This document shows positions 36,056-47,345 of a DNA stretch of 64,000 nucleotides, one piece after another. A model generated the notes under the pieces. It was not told the DNA's origin. It saw nothing but the letters and a program-made list of their open reading frames with translations, and did not search any database. The stretch comes from Siphonodentalium dalli (taxonomy: Eukaryota > Mollusca > Scaphopoda > Gadilida > Siphonodentaliidae), in assembly GCA_032622095.1 (NCBI GenBank), contig CP136063.1, positions 87,645,980 through 87,709,979 on the forward strand. The letters are read 5' to 3'. Every line of letters starts with the position of its first letter. The stretch's first letter is position 1. The translations under genes and the position numbers were made by a program.

Positions 36056-36501
36056 CCAAATATCCCTAAGACAATGGAATTTTTGCCAGTAGAACACACC
36101 CCAATGGAGACCTTAAATATACAATTTATACAAATCGGAGGAAGAGATATGCCTGTCGGAGATTAAGAATAAAAAATTTCCGAATGGAAGTACAAATAAT
36201 ATCAGCTCAGAATTGCCAACAAATCCTCATTCATCAAAGAACGAGTCGAGCCAACAAACAATGTGTGTGAGATAAACAAAATAGAAGCAGACGGCCATTA
36301 GAGAATTAACCAGAGACCATTAGCCTCATCCCTGGCAGTCAGAGGGGAAACAATACTGAAGAAACACATAACTCTTACCAGAATGACCACACATCCAACA
36401 TAGGGTGAAACAATGCTCAAAGAAAGACATAAATCAGCCCAGAATGACCCCGCATTTAATGTGGAGATACATATGTGTCTACATCAGACTAGAAACAATG
36501 G

Positions 36502-36880
36502 TTAAAGGCCCACTTAATTTAGAACCCCCAGATCACATACATGTATATAAAATATATGCCATATTATATAGCATTTGAAAGAGGAAGCTCCAAAACATTG
36601 TACTATCAACTTATCCGGTGTAATAAACAGTGAACATGTTGTTTTTGTTGAGTTACCGACGTGTTTTTAGCTTAAGTTTCGTCTGGTTTTGTTGTGCAAT
36701 GTGTATTATTTTCAATGGAGGGGGAATAACTCTATATTTTAAAGATAAGAGTTATTGCCCTTCCATTGAAAATACATTTTTAGTTTGAATTCTTTGCATT
36801 ATGTGAGTCAAAAGGGGGTGGTAATTTTTTTTATGATTTCAGCTGTTTTCTATTTCTTTATGGTCATCTCGAAAATTAAA
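36502..36880. mobile_element. Family I TTAA MITE, right end clipped
   Basis: TTAAAGGCCCACTTAATTTA.. ; the right end stops at TCTCGAAAATTAA. Central GGGGAATAACTCTATATTTT pairs with a following inverse copy. Confidence 0.8.
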
Positions 36881-36891
36881 GAAACAACATG

Positions 36892-37028
36892 TACAGTAAT
36901 GCCCTAAGTAATCGACTCGGGGAGAGCTTTCCGATGAATGGCAACAAGCCATATTTCCGACTAAATCCTGAAAAGTTACCCATAATTCTGCTGTGGTTAT
37001 GGAGTCGATTACTTAGGGCATTACTGTA
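36892..37028. mobile_element. Family A, right arm plus left terminus
   Basis: TA|CAGTAATGCCCTAAGTAATC then a jump to GGAGAGCTTTCCGATG and a complete right arm to TTACTG|TA. Confidence 0.88.
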
Positions 37029-37139
37029 GCTCCGCCTGGAGTGACAGTTCAAGGTTTTAAATACATGTTTACTTACAGAAGTCACGACAAGAAAGAAAGC
37101 TTATAGAAACACATAACTCTTCCCAGAATGACCACAGAC

Positions 37140-37390
37140 TGAATGCAGGTGTACAAGTATGACAGGAACAGGACCACTTGACCCAGAGACAGATTGACCA
37201 GATCAACCCGAGAGAGCCAGATCCAGAGAAAATACAACCTGATCAGCCCTAGACACCCCAACCCGGGACCACCTGACCCAGAGACAACACAACCAGATGG
37301 GCCAGAGACAGCATGACCCGGGATCATTAGTCCGGATCGACCAGAGATATCCTGACCCGGGACTGCCAGACCCAGTAACAACCTCACTCA
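37140..37390. repeat. Degenerate ~20-30 bp tandem repeat (GACCCRGGAYCA...)
   Basis: Phrases like CTGACCCAGAGACA, CTGACCCGGGAC and AGACCAGATC recur. Open frames on the minus strand here (100 and 70 codons) are side effects of the repeat. Confidence 0.6.
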
Positions 37391-37732
37391 AAAGAGAATG
37401 AATTTGGTTGGTCACAAAAAAAGTAAAAAGATCACTAATGATAAAGAATGTTCACGATTTTGGTGCCCATTAACAGTAAATATTAGACATAGAATAGAGA
37501 TGAATTATGTTTTTGAGCATGTATCCTATACAATACCTCCCAAAAGGTGAGTTTACTTAAATTTTGGTACCCATAGAGAATTTGTCATTAAAAATTCACA
37601 ACCGAAAAGAGTAATTTATTTGTATTCTAATAAGAAAGACTAATATTTCATGAAAAAGCCAAACATAAGAAAAAAATATTTACTCAAAACCTTTACCCAC
37701 CCATCCTGACCAAAAAATTCTGGAAGACCCAA

Positions 37733-37827
37733 AATAATCCCGGTTTGGATTGTCCCTTGGTCGGGTGGTCCCATGTGTTATAATCCCGGTTTGGATTGTC
37801 CCTTGGTCGGGTGGTCCCACGTGTTAC
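37733..37827 (+). repeat. Two tandem copies of a 47-bp unit
   Basis: TAATCCCGGTTTGGATTGTC..GGTCCCATGTGTTA is followed by a copy with CACGTGTTA. One base differs. Confidence 0.95.
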
Positions 37828-37977
37828 ACTCAATCTTGTTCGGTGATTGGTCAACTGCCAGTCGGAACATGCATTTTATATCAAAATAAAACACACAAAA
37901 CACGAACTGACAACACACCTTGTTGACTTACATGCAGATCACTAAAAATGGTGCACATAATAACTAGGCATGTATTT

Positions 37978-38098
37978 TAACCCTTTGAGTGCCAGGTCCG
38001 ATTTTTGTATCAACCCATATACCCTGTGCCAATGCATTCTCTTATATATGCGAGTCGACCATAGGTCGCCTCGCATATAAGAGAATGCATTGGCTTAA

Positions 38099-38138
<40 letters not shown>

Positions 38139-38234
38139 TTTTTTACAATTTTAATATATTTTATTATATTCTTTAACAGACTTATTGTGTAGGTTTAGGG
38201 CCGATAATATCGGCCCCACCACTCAAAGGGTTAA
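37978..38234. mobile_element. F-ended element with C2-type hairpin and poly-T
   Basis: TTAACCCTTTGAGTGCCAGG to CACTCAAAGGGTTAA. Module hairpin at ~38032-38094, then T33 at 38102-38134, and CCGATAATATCGGCCC near the right end. Confidence 0.88.
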
Positions 38235-38425
38235 GTGTGCCGCCATAGACTGATCAATTGGTAGTTCACAGGTAGATTATAATATTGGGCTAACTGCAGA
38301 GCTCTCAGAAAAAAAACATTCAGCTGAGCTTATAATAATTAATAAATAAAAAGATATATAAATATAAGATATGAATGTACATGTACATTGTAGTTTGAAT
38401 GTTCTTTATTGAGGGGTATGTCGTT

Positions 38426-38866
38426 CAAGCCTGAGTTTAATGTGCTCATCATTTGCAGAATGAAGTCCCCAGAGAATGAATTTAGTGACACTATCCTACA
38501 TAGCGGACTAGCATCACCAAATTCACCCTCTGTGGACCTCATTATGCATGGCCTCATCTGCTATGGGAGATATAGACTAAATTTGAAGTTCCCTCAATGG
38601 TGAATATTGTGGTGTACACCCATTGGGAATCTCGATTATGCAATGTGTCATCTGCCAATTTGGGGATATAGAGAATTTAAACTAAAAAAGAAATAGAATC
38701 TTAAGTTTCTATAGCAATTTGATAATAAAGAAACTTTGCAGAGAAGATGAGGCCTAAGCAGAATGAGGTCCCCAGAGGGTGAATTTAGTGATGCTAGCCC
38801 GCTATGCTAAATTCACCTTCTGTGGACCTCATTCTTCAAATGACAGACATGCTATAATCAGGCTTG
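38426..38866. mobile_element. Family D, long form
   Basis: CAAGCCTGAGTTTAATGTG to AATCAGGCTTG. Flanks ATGTCGTT and ATGTTGTG match at six of eight bases. The right hairpin is partly deleted. Confidence 0.85.
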
Positions 38867-39268
38867 ATGTTGTGGCCATTGGAACACATTTTAATAGTGT
38901 GAACCAAGTAACTCATCCCAGATTAACCACATCGGTACTAACCCATGTCTAAATGTTTTCTGCAGTCAAGACAAGAGAGACTCAATGAAAGAACACTAAC
39001 ATCTTCACAAAATGAGCGTACATCCAATGTCATTATGTGGAGTTACACTGTGACAACCAGTTTGCTGCAACTAGACGGGGCCAATTTTCAATATGTTAGG
39101 CAAGTTTATTGACGCTCATGAAAAAGAGCATAGATTTTGTGGATTATTTTTTTTATGTGGGTCAAATTTGGTACTTTTACCTAAAATTGCATGATTTTGT
39201 CCTCTATCCACCAACCTAATATAAATAGCCTTTATCAGTACAGTGGAATGATCTGGTTATCTACATCA

Positions 39269-39708
39269 TATGTGACCCGCCATATCAAATCCAGTCGGAA
39301 GTCGGGATTTTTTTACCCTGTGCCAATGCATTCTCTTATATATGCGAGTCGACCATAGGTCGCCTCGCATATATAAGAGAATGCATTGGCCTAACAATTT
39401 TTTACAATTTTAATAATTTGTTCTTGTATTCTTTAACAATTTTACCCATACAGAGCCCCAGACAAACATGAGCAGACGACACTCTTCTATATGCTTCTAT
39501 ATATGTGTGGGGCTCCCTGCAGGGTAATGGATGTTTTTTATTTTATGTCCTAAAAATTGTAAAAAACATGATAAAAAATTGTTAGGCCAATGCATTCTCT
39601 TATATATGCGAGGCGACCTATGGTCGACTCGCATATATAAGAGAATGCATTGGCACAGGGTAAAAAAAATCCTGACTTCCGACTGGATTTGATATGGCGG
39701 GACACATA
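39269..39708. mobile_element. Family N: different ends around the C2 hairpin modules
   Basis: Terminal inverted repeats of ~40 bp (TATGTGACCCGCCATATCAA.. and its inverse TTGATATGGCGGGACACATA), TA on both sides. Two hairpins with GAGTCGACCATAGGTCGCCTC centres are inside, as in C2. Confidence 0.85.
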
Positions 39709-40067
39709 TCTTGTTAAGAAAGCCAGATCCTGGATCAGACTTGCTGTCTATGGCTTGTCTGATCCAGGATATCACTTCTCAACTTAAGGCGATATGTAGA
39801 CTGAGATCGCCTAACTGTCATGATAATATACACAGGATGCCGCATTTATCTAGCTTCACCAGAAGATTGTTTTTTTAAGGGTCGTGTACTAAATTTTCCA
39901 AATAATTGGCAAATTTGCTATTCTTCCACTAAAATTATCACCCATTCAGCAAATAAAACTGGTGATATGGTCAGTGAATAAAAAAAAAAAATTCTTCTAA
40001 ACATTACATATTTTGCAGCAAATAATTTCAAGTTGCCTACTCTAATGTAGACCGCTCTCAATGACAC

Positions 40068-40415
40068 TGTCATTTCTGCTTCGCTCGGAAATAACCTCTT
40101 CCATAAATAGAAACCATATTCACACAATGCTACAATACACGGCCCTGTTGATCAAGCAATGACCTTGACTGGTTGACGCATAGATGTGATTGGAGCAGAA
40201 TTTATTCATTGCATGGCTGTACCAAACTTGATCATGCATCAAATAGTGATCAATAATAATAAATAGCAAAATAATTATTTCAAGTTTAACAGCCGAGTCA
40301 ACAGACGTATTTCCCGGTAGTATGCGCATGATCAATCAAATGATTGAAATGGTTTGGCAGATATGATGTCTATTTATGGAAGAGGTTATTTCCGAGCGAA
40401 GTGGAAATGGCCGAG
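40068..40415. repeat. Inverted repeat with ~45-bp arms and ~250-bp interior
   Basis: TTCGCTCGGAAATAACCTCT..ATAAATAGA (40080 on) and its inverse at ~40371-40407. Possibly a small transposon; the outer boundaries are not clear. Confidence 0.65.
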
Positions 40416-40488
40416 TAGTTGAGAATGTCCGATTGTAAACATGTGGTTCTGGTTAGGTTAAGTGAGTTCCCCTGATCCTTAATCCTGG

Positions 40489-40706
40489 TTAAGCACCAAA
40501 TATCCTGTGCCAGTGCATTCTCTTTATGTGAGACTCCCTATGGGAGTCTCACATATATCAGAGAATGCACTGGCTTACAAGGTCAAGGTAAATATTGTTA
40601 TGCCAATGTAATCTATTATAAATGTGAGGCTAACTCACATATATGATAAAGCATTGGCACAGTGCTTTCGCAAAATTTCACGAAGCTCGAGTCATGGAAG
40701 GGTTAA
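40489..40706. mobile_element. Family C MITE, left terminus decayed
   Basis: GTTAAGCACCAAATATCCTG at the left, CATGGAAGGGTTAA at the right. The first hairpin is compact (GAGACTCCCTATGGGAGTCTC). Confidence 0.8.
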
Positions 40707-41050
40707 AAAAGTTAAGATATGTGGAGCACAGTTGGTACCTGGATGAGTGACTACAATGGAATCTACAGTGTATCCACAAATGTTCGAGCAGGTGTCATAA
40801 TGTGCAAAATGGCAATCTGAAGTGCTTGTTTACCATTCCTTGAGGTCGAATGTAACTACCATGCATATTTCGTCTGCCCAAATGTAAATTGTAAAGCTTG
40901 TGTTAATTGACATTGTGCATTCAAATAAGATTGAAAATAAAGAAATGCATGACTGCTACCACTTGAAAAGTTAAACAAAAATACAAACCATGATAACACT
41001 ACTCAATGCTAGTCATTCAATGTAATAATTAGTATTCAAGTAACAATTAC

Positions 41051-41149
41051 CATTTGGTCCCTTCTCTCCGAGATCAGCTTTCTCTGCAATCTCTGCTAAT
41101 TCATGATTAATGTCAACTCCTGTTAATTCTTGGTCCCAACGTCTCAATC
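41051..41149 (-). CDS. MAP1: MAP1-family protein, N-terminal coding exon (short, 99 nt)
   Basis: Read on the minus strand, this stretch follows a TTTCAG acceptor and ends at AATG|GTAATT. It encodes 32 whole codons beginning LRRWDQELTGVDINHELAEI, plus split codons at both ends. The peptide corresponds to the segment of vertebrate MAP1A/MAP1B (GIRSWDxNL...CNLDxxL) lying just before the region that opens the next exon. The single G left at the donor joins AT of exon 11027-7455 to give GAT (Asp) and continues in frame as DERVIRHENSNLTVEILI. Position, phase and similarity agree, so I take it as real although it is too short to stand out as an ORF. It is separated from the next exon by a ~30 kb intron filled with transposons. 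The exon or exons carrying the start codon (in the family they encode an LLVVVGE-like strand) were not found in the window. Confidence 0.88.
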
Positions 41150-41217
41150 CTGAAATGAGAAATTTGAGTATTATAATCAAATAATAAACAAGTCAGTGAA
41201 GTCACCCATTATCATAA

Positions 41218-41632
41218 TTAACCCTTTATTCACTAAATGGATACTTCCATTCAGTTCTAAAAGTGTATAATGGAGTGATCTATTATTCATCTGGTGGGTT
41301 TTCAGGAAAAATAAGCAAACAGCAGATAATACATGTACAGAAGGAGTCCTATTTATTTATCCAAATAGTTATCCCTTAGGAAATATCCAAATAATAAGTT
41401 CAACAAACTTATTATCTGAACATTTCCTAAGGGAGATAACTGCTTGTCAATGAGTATTTACAGTAATGCCCTAAATAATCGACTCCTTAACCACAGCAGA
41501 ATTATGGGTAATTTTTCAGGATTTAGTCGGAAATATGGCTTGTTGTCATTCATCGGAAAGCTCTCACCCATAATTCTGCTGTGGTTAAGGAGTCGATTGT
41601 TTAGGGCATTACTGTAGTATAGAAAGGTTTAA
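41218..41632. mobile_element. Family G element interrupted by A
   Basis: TTAACCCTTTATTCACTAAATGG to AGTATAGAAAGGTTTAA. The family reads GAGTATTTAGTATAG; here the A element splits it at that TA. Confidence 0.9.
41459..41616. mobile_element. Family A MITE nested in G, right arm shortened
   Basis: TA|CAGTAATGCCC..GGGCATTACTG|TA; the right arm lacks the loop-side ~60 bases. Confidence 0.93.
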
Positions 41633-41876
41633 AGTACTCAACCTCAGCCCAAGAACGAAATTGACACTCTAGCTAGTTTGAGTTAGCTGTACTGTACGGT
41701 TTTTGTGATTTGTGACTCTTGCAAGAAAAGAGGCCATATAAACATAATATTTTGTGTGCTTTGGTGGGAACATTCCTCAGTGGCAAATCTGCAATGACCA
41801 AAGTATAATGAACATAATAGTTTTAGTTCTAGCTGCCAGCAGTAGTAATGGTGAATCGAACTGGCTACTACATATA

Positions 41877-42110
41877 TTGACCATTTCTTTACCAAATGGA
41901 TTCTCCCATTCAGTTTAAAAAATATACATTGTAATAGCCTATTATTCATCTGGAGGGATGTTATGGAAAAATAAGCAGACAACAGATAATACAAGTCGAA
42001 AAGGATTCCTATTAAATGTTTTGAAATTTTCAGATAATAAGTTTGACAAATGGCCTTTTTGAACTAAATATTATCAAAACATTTAATAAGTAAACTACTC
42101 GGTAATTCAC
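41877..42110. mobile_element. Family G, decayed
   Basis: CCATTTCTTTACCAAATGG.. at the left, GGAGGGATGTTATGGAAAAA, and the central AATAAGTTTGACAAATGGCC hairpin; no clean TTAA ends. Confidence 0.7.
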
Positions 42111-42322
42111 CGTTATTGTCAAACATAGCTCAGAGTAAAACATTTCCTCAGTTCTGGTATCAAGCCAACAGGAACCTACATATTAATCCTAGATAGGGAA
42201 TACATGTAAGTAAACTGAATCAGCAGGGGTGTCTCAATATAAATAAAGTATATGAATTTGTACATTTTTCAGTTGAAGGCAAAGGTGCTGAAGCCCGAAC
42301 ATGCCCCGTTTCATTCCCCACA

Positions 42323-42338
42323 CCCCCCCCCCCCCCCC
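42323..42338. repeat. Poly-C tract
   Basis: Sixteen consecutive C. Confidence 0.95.
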
Positions 42339-42737
42339 AACATTGCTAACATTTCCAAAATCAAATTATCAAACTGCTAGGCTCTCAGCAATGTTAGCAA
42401 AAAAATTATTACCCAGAGCATCACACAGAGTAAACAATCCACTTCAATGCCTCAGTATATTTAATAACAAACAAACAGATGCTCAGTTATAAACTTGTGG
42501 CTATCTTTGTGGTTAGTTCTAGGAAAGACTGGTTATCAAAGAACCGCAAATTATGATTCAGGTGTATATCTAAGTGTATATCTAATTAGCATGTATAATC
42601 ATCTGATTATTCATCAACATACGGTATGCTATAATCTGACAGACAACTACGATGTGCAATGTATCAAAATTTGAACATATTTAAAGAAATTCCAAGGATT
42701 TCAAGAATTAGTTCATTTTTAATTTTTGAATCCATAT

Positions 42738-42997
42738 TTAAAGGTACTCAATCCGATCAGTTATTATTACCACTTGATTTTAGAGTTATCCATATTTATC
42801 TGCAAGACTGTCCGTTTGACCTCAATCTTCCTCGTGCTTGTGGCCCAAAAACAATAGAAATGATAAACTTTATAAATCGATATCTGATCACTCTGAGCTT
42901 TAATGGGTAGGTTCCTCGACTCGAATCAAATATTTTTTACCCCCGAATCCAAAGAAATAGTAATTTAGGAGCGTCTAATCGGATTGAGTACCTTTAA
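42738..42997. mobile_element. Family B TTAA MITE, short form
   Basis: TTAA|AGGTACTCAATCCG..CGGATTGAGTACCT|TTAA. ~260 bp, against 400-480 bp in other copies; the left interior is deleted. Confidence 0.92.
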
Positions 42998-43839
42998 ATA
43001 TGCATTGCATTGAGAAACTGTTATGGAATGGGTTGTCTATGGCATATTAAATGATGTATACGTTTCCATTTTGATTGAACGCAACATTTTTCTAATATAT
43101 ACTTCATTTAAGAGGATTTCCCAAAATAAGCAGCATCCAATAATTCGTGGATTTGAATAAGACAGTCTTTCACAGATGCATTTGTTTGTTTGGCATCAGC
43201 TTAATGTTCTAATTTGGCACAATTTACATGGCAGTTCTAACCTTCACAATGACAAAGTTAAAGTTTCGGAAAAACATGGGAAGTCAACCACTTTATATTT
43301 CAAAAGTTCCGAACTATTTTCCATAAATATTACTAGTAAAAACAATAGTAAAAATCCTGCAAAAGCACCTCATAAAAGGCAGGCCGTGGGAGAGGCTGGG
43401 AGTACGTAGCAGCAATCACGGACTTAATAATATAGATGTAATCTCAAGTGTTTGACACACCAGGAAACACTTCTCACAAGCCGTCATGAAATGAACCCAA
43501 TACACTGGTGGTCTTAGAACAACCTATACAGATCAATACTGCCTCTTGGATATGGAATTTCTTCTATAATTACAAAGATGAAAAGAATTGCTGTGAAAAT
43601 GAGACTATTAATAATTTGTCTGCAAACTACTTATTAGAAATCTATACCCATGAAAACATTCAGTAATGATCAAAGAAGAACATCTGTCACATGCATCGGA
43701 GGTTACAATAGTACGCCAGGAAGAAGCCTCCTCATGTATCTTTATCCAATACACAGTTTAGCCCTCAATTCTAGCAGAATTTTTCCTAAATTGACCCAAT
43801 TCTGGTTGTTGTAAAATAATTATTTGCTGCATAATTGAC

Positions 43840-44230
43840 GCCACATGTGGAGAGAACAGAAAACTTCTGTATCTGAATGGAATAATAAAATAGATAGTAT
43901 ACAGACTGAGGCCAAAGAGAATATTATCAGTGGTTGGGGTCTACTTACTGACGATATTTCAGGATTGTGCTTTCTCCTAATATCAAATAAATGGTTGCTA
44001 ACCAAAATGTGCCCAGATGAAGGTGGCAGGTTTGAAGGATTTATGGGTTTCAGATCACTATACTCAGGGACACCAGAAGCACCAAAGGGCAAGGGGGGGC
44101 AACCAGTCATGAGGGCACTTTTCGGGTACCCACTGGACTCCTCTGGGCCAGGGCAAGGGGGGCAAGTGCCCTCGCATGCCCGCTTCTCCGGCATCCCTCA
44201 CCATACTACAAACTGTAGGAGGAATTGATT
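43840..44230. other. Unclassified GC-richer block, possible transposon relic
   Basis: Opposing open frames of 127 (+) and 124 (-) codons overlap here. GGGGGGCAAGTGCCCTCGCATG near 44160 is unlike the AT-rich surroundings. ATTTCAGGATTGT followed by GGGG/CCCC-rich sequence occurs again at ~45770-45890, so this is probably a dispersed repeat, not a gene. Confidence 0.4.
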
Positions 44231-44279
44231 ACACCAATATGATACAAAGTGCATATTCACTAAATATGTTGCACATCTT

Positions 44280-44720
44280 CAACGTGTTGAGAAAGGGTCC
44301 ATAACTCTAATATAAAAAACATAAAACATTTCCATGTTGAACATTACAATAACTCTGCCAACATAATTCAGACTGAACTCAAAACCACAGGGGCGCAGAT
44401 TCCCATGCTGGTTGACATCTGTGCCAAATTTAAAAAAAATTACTGGAAAATGACGGAATACAGGCTTAGACAAAAGATGTATGATTCTATGTAAAAAAAA
44501 AGGGCAATAAATGAGTCAGACCGAACTCAAAACACAGGTGCGCAGGTTCCCATGTTGGTTGATATATGTGCCAAGTTTTTTATAAATTGACCAGAAAATG
44601 ACAGAATACAGACTTCGGACGGACAACAAAGTTCTGGACAGAGACAGACAACTGGACACACGAACGGATGGACAAGGGTCATTACTATAGTCCTCCGACG
44701 GAATGTCGGAGGAGATATGA
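44280..44720. repeat. Two tandem ~200-bp units with GGACGGACA-type end
   Basis: GACTGAACTCAAAACCACAG..GGTTGACATCTGTGCCAA at ~44370 recurs at ~44520 as GACCGAACTCAAAACACAGG..GGTTGATATATGTGCCAA. The second unit runs into GACGGACAACAAAG and CTCCGACGGAATGTCGGAGG (hairpin). Confidence 0.65.
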
Positions 44721-44797
44721 GGACAGTAATTGTGCTCCTGAATGTTCCCTTAAATGGTCTTTCAAAATTTTTATAGGATATTTGCTCTAACATAGTA

Positions 44798-44910
44798 GAG
44801 AGCTTTCCGATGAGTGGCAACAAGCCATATTTCCGACTAAATCCTGAAAAATTACCAATAATTCTACTGTGATTAAGGAGTCGATTACTTATGGCATTAC
44901 CGGTACTGTA
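44798..44910. mobile_element. Family A right arm only
   Basis: GAGAGCTTTCCGATGAGTGG to GGCATTACCGGTACTGTA. The terminus carries a short CGGTA duplication. Confidence 0.82.
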
Positions 44911-46195
44911 CCGATTTAAATTCTACCTGACAAAACCCAAACAAACATTCACTTTCCTTCGGCCTAGTGTGGTGTGGGCTACTGGTGTCTGGTCTAAACA
45001 TTGATAAATTATCTTCCATTTCACAAGTACTAAACAAGCAATTAGGGGGCATTAGGGTATCAGTTGGAGGAATCAGACCTGCCTACTATGTTTACTGCCA
45101 GTGTTAAGTCTTACAATATGATATCCATGACCAGGACAAACCTAAAAGAAACTAGCAAGGCTCATCAAGTGGTTTTATAGTTTAAAACCCAAGTGGCATT
45201 TAACAATGTCAATGCCTTCCAAGGTGGAATTATTCAGAAAATCTCCTGTAAGTCAGTGTAAGTCCAAGCTTTAGGGATGTTATTCCACTTGTCTTAATTA
45301 AAAGATGTGAAACAATATTAATATTATTATAGTGATGAGCAATAGATCTATCTGCAGTATGCTAAATTTGGTACCATTACAATGCTGTGTCTTTGATATT
45401 ATTAACAAACACAAAAGCCTACTAGTAATGACATGAGCTTGATAAATCACCAATCCACTAACTGGTAGCGGAGTGACTGGTTTTGTAGACCAACTTGACC
45501 AAGTTTTATCATCTCAACCAGCATCAGACATTCAGCCCTCTAAATTCAGATAGTTTGGCTTTGGCAATCAACCCTTTGCCATGACCCAGTTTGCTTCAGC
45601 AAATGACTTCGGCATTGCTAATTGCGGTAGCCAATTATGAGGGCTGGACATTAGTTGTCAGTGGAAAGCTAGAAACATGTCCACAGCTTTTGGACTTGCA
45701 GTTTGCAGTAAGCCTTTTGCAATCAGACAAACAATGAGCATTAAACATTATAAAAGTTCCATTTCTCCTGACATTTCAGGATTGTTCTTCCATTCTGGGG
45801 ATCCTGGAGAGGTATTTTGGTGGAGGGCAGGAGGTGACCTGTCCTCTCTGCCCCTTCTACCAGTGCCCCTGAACGGCTTGAATGAAAGCCTACTGTATGA
45901 TTCATTTCAAGAAGAGAAATTCAGGACTACAGTTCAGTCGAAATCATAATACTAGTAGTAGTGAGGATTAGATCTTGTGATGTGCAGTTCTTGATGATAA
46001 TAATATTCTATATGAGGTGCCATCAGCGATCAACATTCAGATGTTGCATGTGATTGTCAAAGATTCTCGCATATCGATAAAGATGAATCATCTAATCGTA
46101 CACGAAAACATGATCACATACATAATCTGACCATTGATATCTGCAAGCGCCTGAAGTTATTATAAGTTCTCGATCTATAACCTCTCTAAAGTGGC

Positions 46196-46477
46196 TTAAA
46201 CCTTTCTGTACTAAATAGATTCTCCCATCCAGTTATAAAAGTATAAACTGGAATAGTCTATTATTCTTTTGGAGGGATGTTAAGGATATATGAGCAGACG
46301 ACAGCCAGATGAAATGATAATACAAGCTTAGAATTCATATTCATTGGTGGGAAATGTTCAGATAACATTAAAGTTCAACCAAAAGACCTACATAAATGGT
46401 CATTTGTTGAACTTATTATCTGAATATTTCCTAAGGGAACTACTCGTCAATGAATATTTTGTATAGAAAAGGTTTAA
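46196..46477. mobile_element. Family G MITE
   Basis: TTAAACCTTTCTGTACTAAA to TTTGTATAGAAAAGGTTTAA; the central hairpin AAATGTTCAGATAA..TTATCTGAATATTT is present. Confidence 0.88.
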
Positions 46478-46875
46478 ATCTGCAATTACATCATAGAAAT
46501 GTGAGCATATATGACACTTCTCATGTTTGAACTTTCTAGAAGCGTCAATCAGGAAAGTACGATAACTTGAGACCACAGGTGACAGTAAATTGGCCAGTAG
46601 GTGGCGCTTGGCATTCTGTCGAGGTAATTTTTGTTACCACATAATTCCCATTTTAATCATAACTGCAATTAGATTTAGAAACGTAATTTGAAGGCCGAGA
46701 TGAACATTTCAAATGTCAAATATTCCCCAGTTTTTTAAACATACACTCAAGAGTCATAATGTACTGTGTCAATCGTACTCTTGGCGACTTGTCATTTCTT
46801 GAAAGAGGTAACTTCACATGTGGATTTCCCCAAAAATATGTCACACTGTGTTATGTTTCGATTGGACACTTTTAT

Positions 46876-47345
46876 CTTCAAGGTACTTAATCTGATCAGA
46901 CGGTCCCCATATCATCAAGTTACAACAACAACATTTCATCAAAATACCCTTTTGTTATCAGAATCGATTAGTTACAACAAAATAATGCTATTATAAACTG
47001 CTGTCAACAATGGTATAAAATTTCTCAAAACGTGTTATTTATCAACATGTTTTTCAATGAAATATGGCCATATTACCACTTGAGTATCAAGAAATATGGC
47101 CGTATTACCACTTGATTTTAGAGTTATCCATCTTCATCCGCAATTTTGTCCGAGACTATCAATTTGACGTCTCTTTTCTGGGCCACAAATAATTACACAT
47201 TTCGAGAAATAAAAGATTTCAAAAATCGATATCTGATCACTCTGAGCTTTGATGGGTGGGTTCCTTGACTCGAATCAAATATTTTTTAGCCCCGAAGCCA
47301 AAGAAATAGTCATTTGGGAGCGTTAATTCGGATTATGCATCTTTA
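46876..47345. mobile_element. Family B MITE with internal duplication
   Basis: AAGGTACTTAATCTGATCAG to TTATGCATCTTTAA. AATATGGCCATATTACCACT is followed by AAATATGGCCGTATTACCAC, a ~40-bp tandem duplication. Confidence 0.82.

Larger units (their letters stand above)
11028..41050 (-). other. Large MAP1 intron (~30 kb)
   Basis: Runs from the GTAATT donor after the 99-nt exon to the TTTCAG acceptor of the main exon (minus strand). No second gene is recognisable inside it. Stretches with no element that I can name include 11100-11880, 12043-12810, 14330-15100, 17091-18313, 21633-22500, 22690-23200, 31058-32160, 34590-35100 and 36056-36500. Confidence 0.8.

Noticed and set aside
37082-37387. 101-codon minus-strand Gly/Leu-rich frame
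   Set aside because: Product of a degenerate short tandem repeat, with no conserved character.
43820-44228. Opposing 124- and 127-codon frames
   Set aside because: Overlap each other, no family features, and related sequence recurs at ~45770-45890; more like a repeat relic.
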